The position numbers and the translations under genes are program-made. Under the pieces are notes generated by a model. The model was not told the origin of the DNA. It saw only the letters and a program-made list of their open reading frames with translations, and did no database searches. Of a stretch of DNA of 64,000 bases, positions 62,867-64,000 are shown one piece after another. This DNA comes from Acidianus sp. HS-5. Its GTDB lineage: Archaea > Thermoproteota > Thermoprotei_A > Sulfolobales > Sulfolobaceae. The stretch spans positions 1 to 64,000 of the forward strand of contig NZ_AP025245.1 in NCBI RefSeq assembly GCF_021655615.1. The letters run 5' to 3'. Within the stretch, counting starts at the first letter, position 1. Every line of letters starts with the position of its first letter.

Positions 62867-63218
62867 TACAAATTTCATAATTGCGGTAGTCTTTAAAGAT
62901 CACGTTGATCATGAAGAGGCTATAAAAGAATGGGAAAAATTAGATAAGGCTTACTTACCCCTTATTTCAGTCACTGAAATAGCTTATTTCCTTATCAAGC
63001 ATAATATAGACCTTAATGTTTTAAGTGAGATCTTAAGCGATCCTAAAATAGAGGTAGTCCAGAACGATGTTGAAGACGTCTATTATGCTTTAACCAAGAA
63101 AAGTGAGATAAAAGGCTATGACGATTTTAACGACTTCTTAATTTTGTCTACAGCTATAACGCAAAAGTTACCTTTACTTACATTCGATAAAAAGTTGAAG
63201 AAAAAGATGGGGAAATGA
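62832..63218 (+). CDS. vapC: VapC-type PIN ribonuclease toxin
   Basis: This 128-aa protein has the four PIN acidic residues: Asp12 (AVVDTN), Glu49 (SVTEIA), Asp101 (NDFLIL) and Asp119 (LTFDKK). It should cleave RNA, probably tRNA or rRNA, when freed from VapB. It overlaps vapB by 35 bp if the ATG at 62832 is used; a TTG at 62850 (MEAVVDTN) with GGAG eight bases upstream gives a more usual VapC N-terminus and is a real alternative. Confidence 0.9.
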   Translation: MRLEKKLEAVVDTNFIIAVVFKDHVDHEEAIKEWEKLDKAYLPLISVTEIAYFLIKHNIDLNVLSEILSDPKIEVVQNDVEDVYYALTKKSEIKGYDDFNDFLILSTAITQKLPLLTFDKKLKKKMGK

Positions 63219-63884
63219 TTTACACTTTCTCTAGAACGTCAGTCCTTCAGAATTTACATAAAGCACTACTGCTTAATTATTCTCAAGTAGAGGATAATTA
63301 ATGTTATGAAGATAATTTGATGTATGTTAATTTTGGCTCTCCAATTTATTCTGTATCATCAAAAATGAACGCCTTCTTCTCTCTAGAGTATTCGAAATAA
63401 CGAGTTAATTCTACTAATAAAGGAGAACAAACGGATTACTCTCTATTTCAGGGTTTTTAGTCAATTATTCTTCTTTTATAGTAGAACAAGCTTATGATAT
63501 TCATTTAATCTCCCTTACTCTTTAAATTATACTTTATTCAATAGAAGTAAAGCTTAAGAGTTTTTCCACGTTAAAGTCATAAACTATAGCAGAAAACGTT
63601 GAGTCTACTCGTTTTTTCTTCTCTCCTTAATTTGTCGAGTTAACCGGAAGTTAACTAAACTCTGTATTATGAGATCTTCACGAAGAGAACGAGAAAAGCC
63701 TAAAATCCAGAAGAAGTGTAGGTTACTTCTACCTTATCACAAGTTGAAAGTAATACGTGCCTAAGGTATTCCTCGGACAGGATAGTTAATTAATATAGCT
63801 TCAGACGATCAAAGCTTACCAGGAATATAAATTGAGAAGAGAAAAAATCTACAATTTTATTACTTATAGTACAAAACATAGATT
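63219..63884. other. 666-bp region without a recognised gene
   Basis: No frame of useful length or family likeness was found on either strand; the longest ATG frames are about 30 codons. Composition stays AT-rich with scattered near-palindromes. No tRNA, CRISPR repeat or clear transposase remnant is visible. It lies between two toxin-type genes and may be decayed mobile DNA. Confidence 0.4.
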
Positions 63885-64000
63885 GTGATCCCTCAAAAGT
63901 ACAGAGAATACGCTAAGGCATATTATAACGTTGCTTTGAAAGATAACGAGAGGGCAAAGAAAGCCTTAGAGACAAAGGATTATCCTGAATGCTTCTTTTA
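63885..64000 (+). CDS. HEPN-domain protein, cut by window end
   Basis: From a GTG at 63885 the frame reads VIPQKYREYAKAYYNVAL, then DNERAKKALETKDYPE to the window edge. This is the typical first two helices of a small HEPN domain (helix, AKAYYN, then a helix ending before the Q-A-X-E-K-hallmark helix). HEPN proteins of this size usually pair with an MNT nucleotidyltransferase or act as RNase toxins. The rest lies outside the window. Confidence 0.6.
   Translation, partial: MIPQKYREYAKAYYNVALKDNERAKKALETKDYPECFF

Overview
The window is archaeal and almost certainly from a member of the Sulfolobales (Acidianus/Sulfolobus type). It is AT-rich and dense, with many overlapping genes and many genes whose TATA-like box lies about 26 bp before the start codon (leaderless transcription). 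Marker genes agree: a ThrRS split into catalytic and editing proteins, a GATase-QueC fusion for archaeosine, aCPSF2, a hexameric-type MTA phosphorylase, a classical mevalonate pathway (MVK, PMK, MVD), the CRISPR regulator Csa3 and an SSV-type integrase fragment at a tRNA gene. The genus is inference; no rRNA is present.

1-8.9 kb holds mostly lineage-specific genes: a DsrE-like protein, a PaREP1 protein, a CARF-PIN candidate cOA-activated nuclease, an ODP-type metallo-beta-lactamase, a YncE-like propeller, a DMT transporter, and an overlapping pair (short ParA-like ATPase plus unknown partner) behind a palindrome. 9-15.2 kb is a tight minus-strand run: aCPSF2, ThrRS-editing protein, mevalonate kinase, GlmS and a GlmU-like nucleotidyltransferase. 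15.3-20.3 kb has NAC, an HTH regulator, tRNA-Pro(CGG), tRNA-Ala(GGC) carrying an intN remnant, threonine synthase, an Amt transporter, and tRNA-Ala(CGC) directly followed by a C/D-box sRNA-like element whose guide fits the 16S decoding site. 20.3-29.8 kb has arginine deiminase, a second ParA-like ATPase, an MMPL transporter, a GT4 glycosyltransferase, UspA, GAT-QueC and tRNA-Thr(GGT).

30-41 kb is mostly core metabolism: sugar nucleotidyltransferase, Ogt, catalytic ThrRS, an Agl24/MurG-like glycosyltransferase, an HhH-GPD glycosylase, succinyl-CoA synthetase (sucD seems to start at CTG), MTA phosphorylase, an HD hydrolase, and the MVD/PMK pair. 41-50.6 kb holds regulators, a decayed CoA-binding gene, FAH hydrolase, a NicO-like permease, a 481-aa DUF1641 protein built of 31-residue repeats, a cation exchanger, a double-HTH Lrp protein, an SMP-30 lactonase followed closely by Csa3, and PadR. 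50.6-64 kb is accessory and transport: YeeE/YedE sulfur transporter, ThDP enzyme, two MFS and one DMT transporter, a second C/D sRNA candidate, an isochorismatase-fold protein, a frameshifted PD-(D/E)XK gene, a class II GATase, CDGSH and HxlR proteins, VapBC, and a HEPN gene cut by the window end.

Recurring themes are isoprenoid lipid synthesis (three mevalonate genes in two loci), UDP-sugar and N-glycan supply, tRNA charging and modification, and scattered stress or defence parts (CARF-PIN, Csa3, VapBC, HEPN, PaREP1). No CRISPR array, cas operon or complete insertion sequence was seen. All calls are from reading the sequence and family knowledge; no database search was run.
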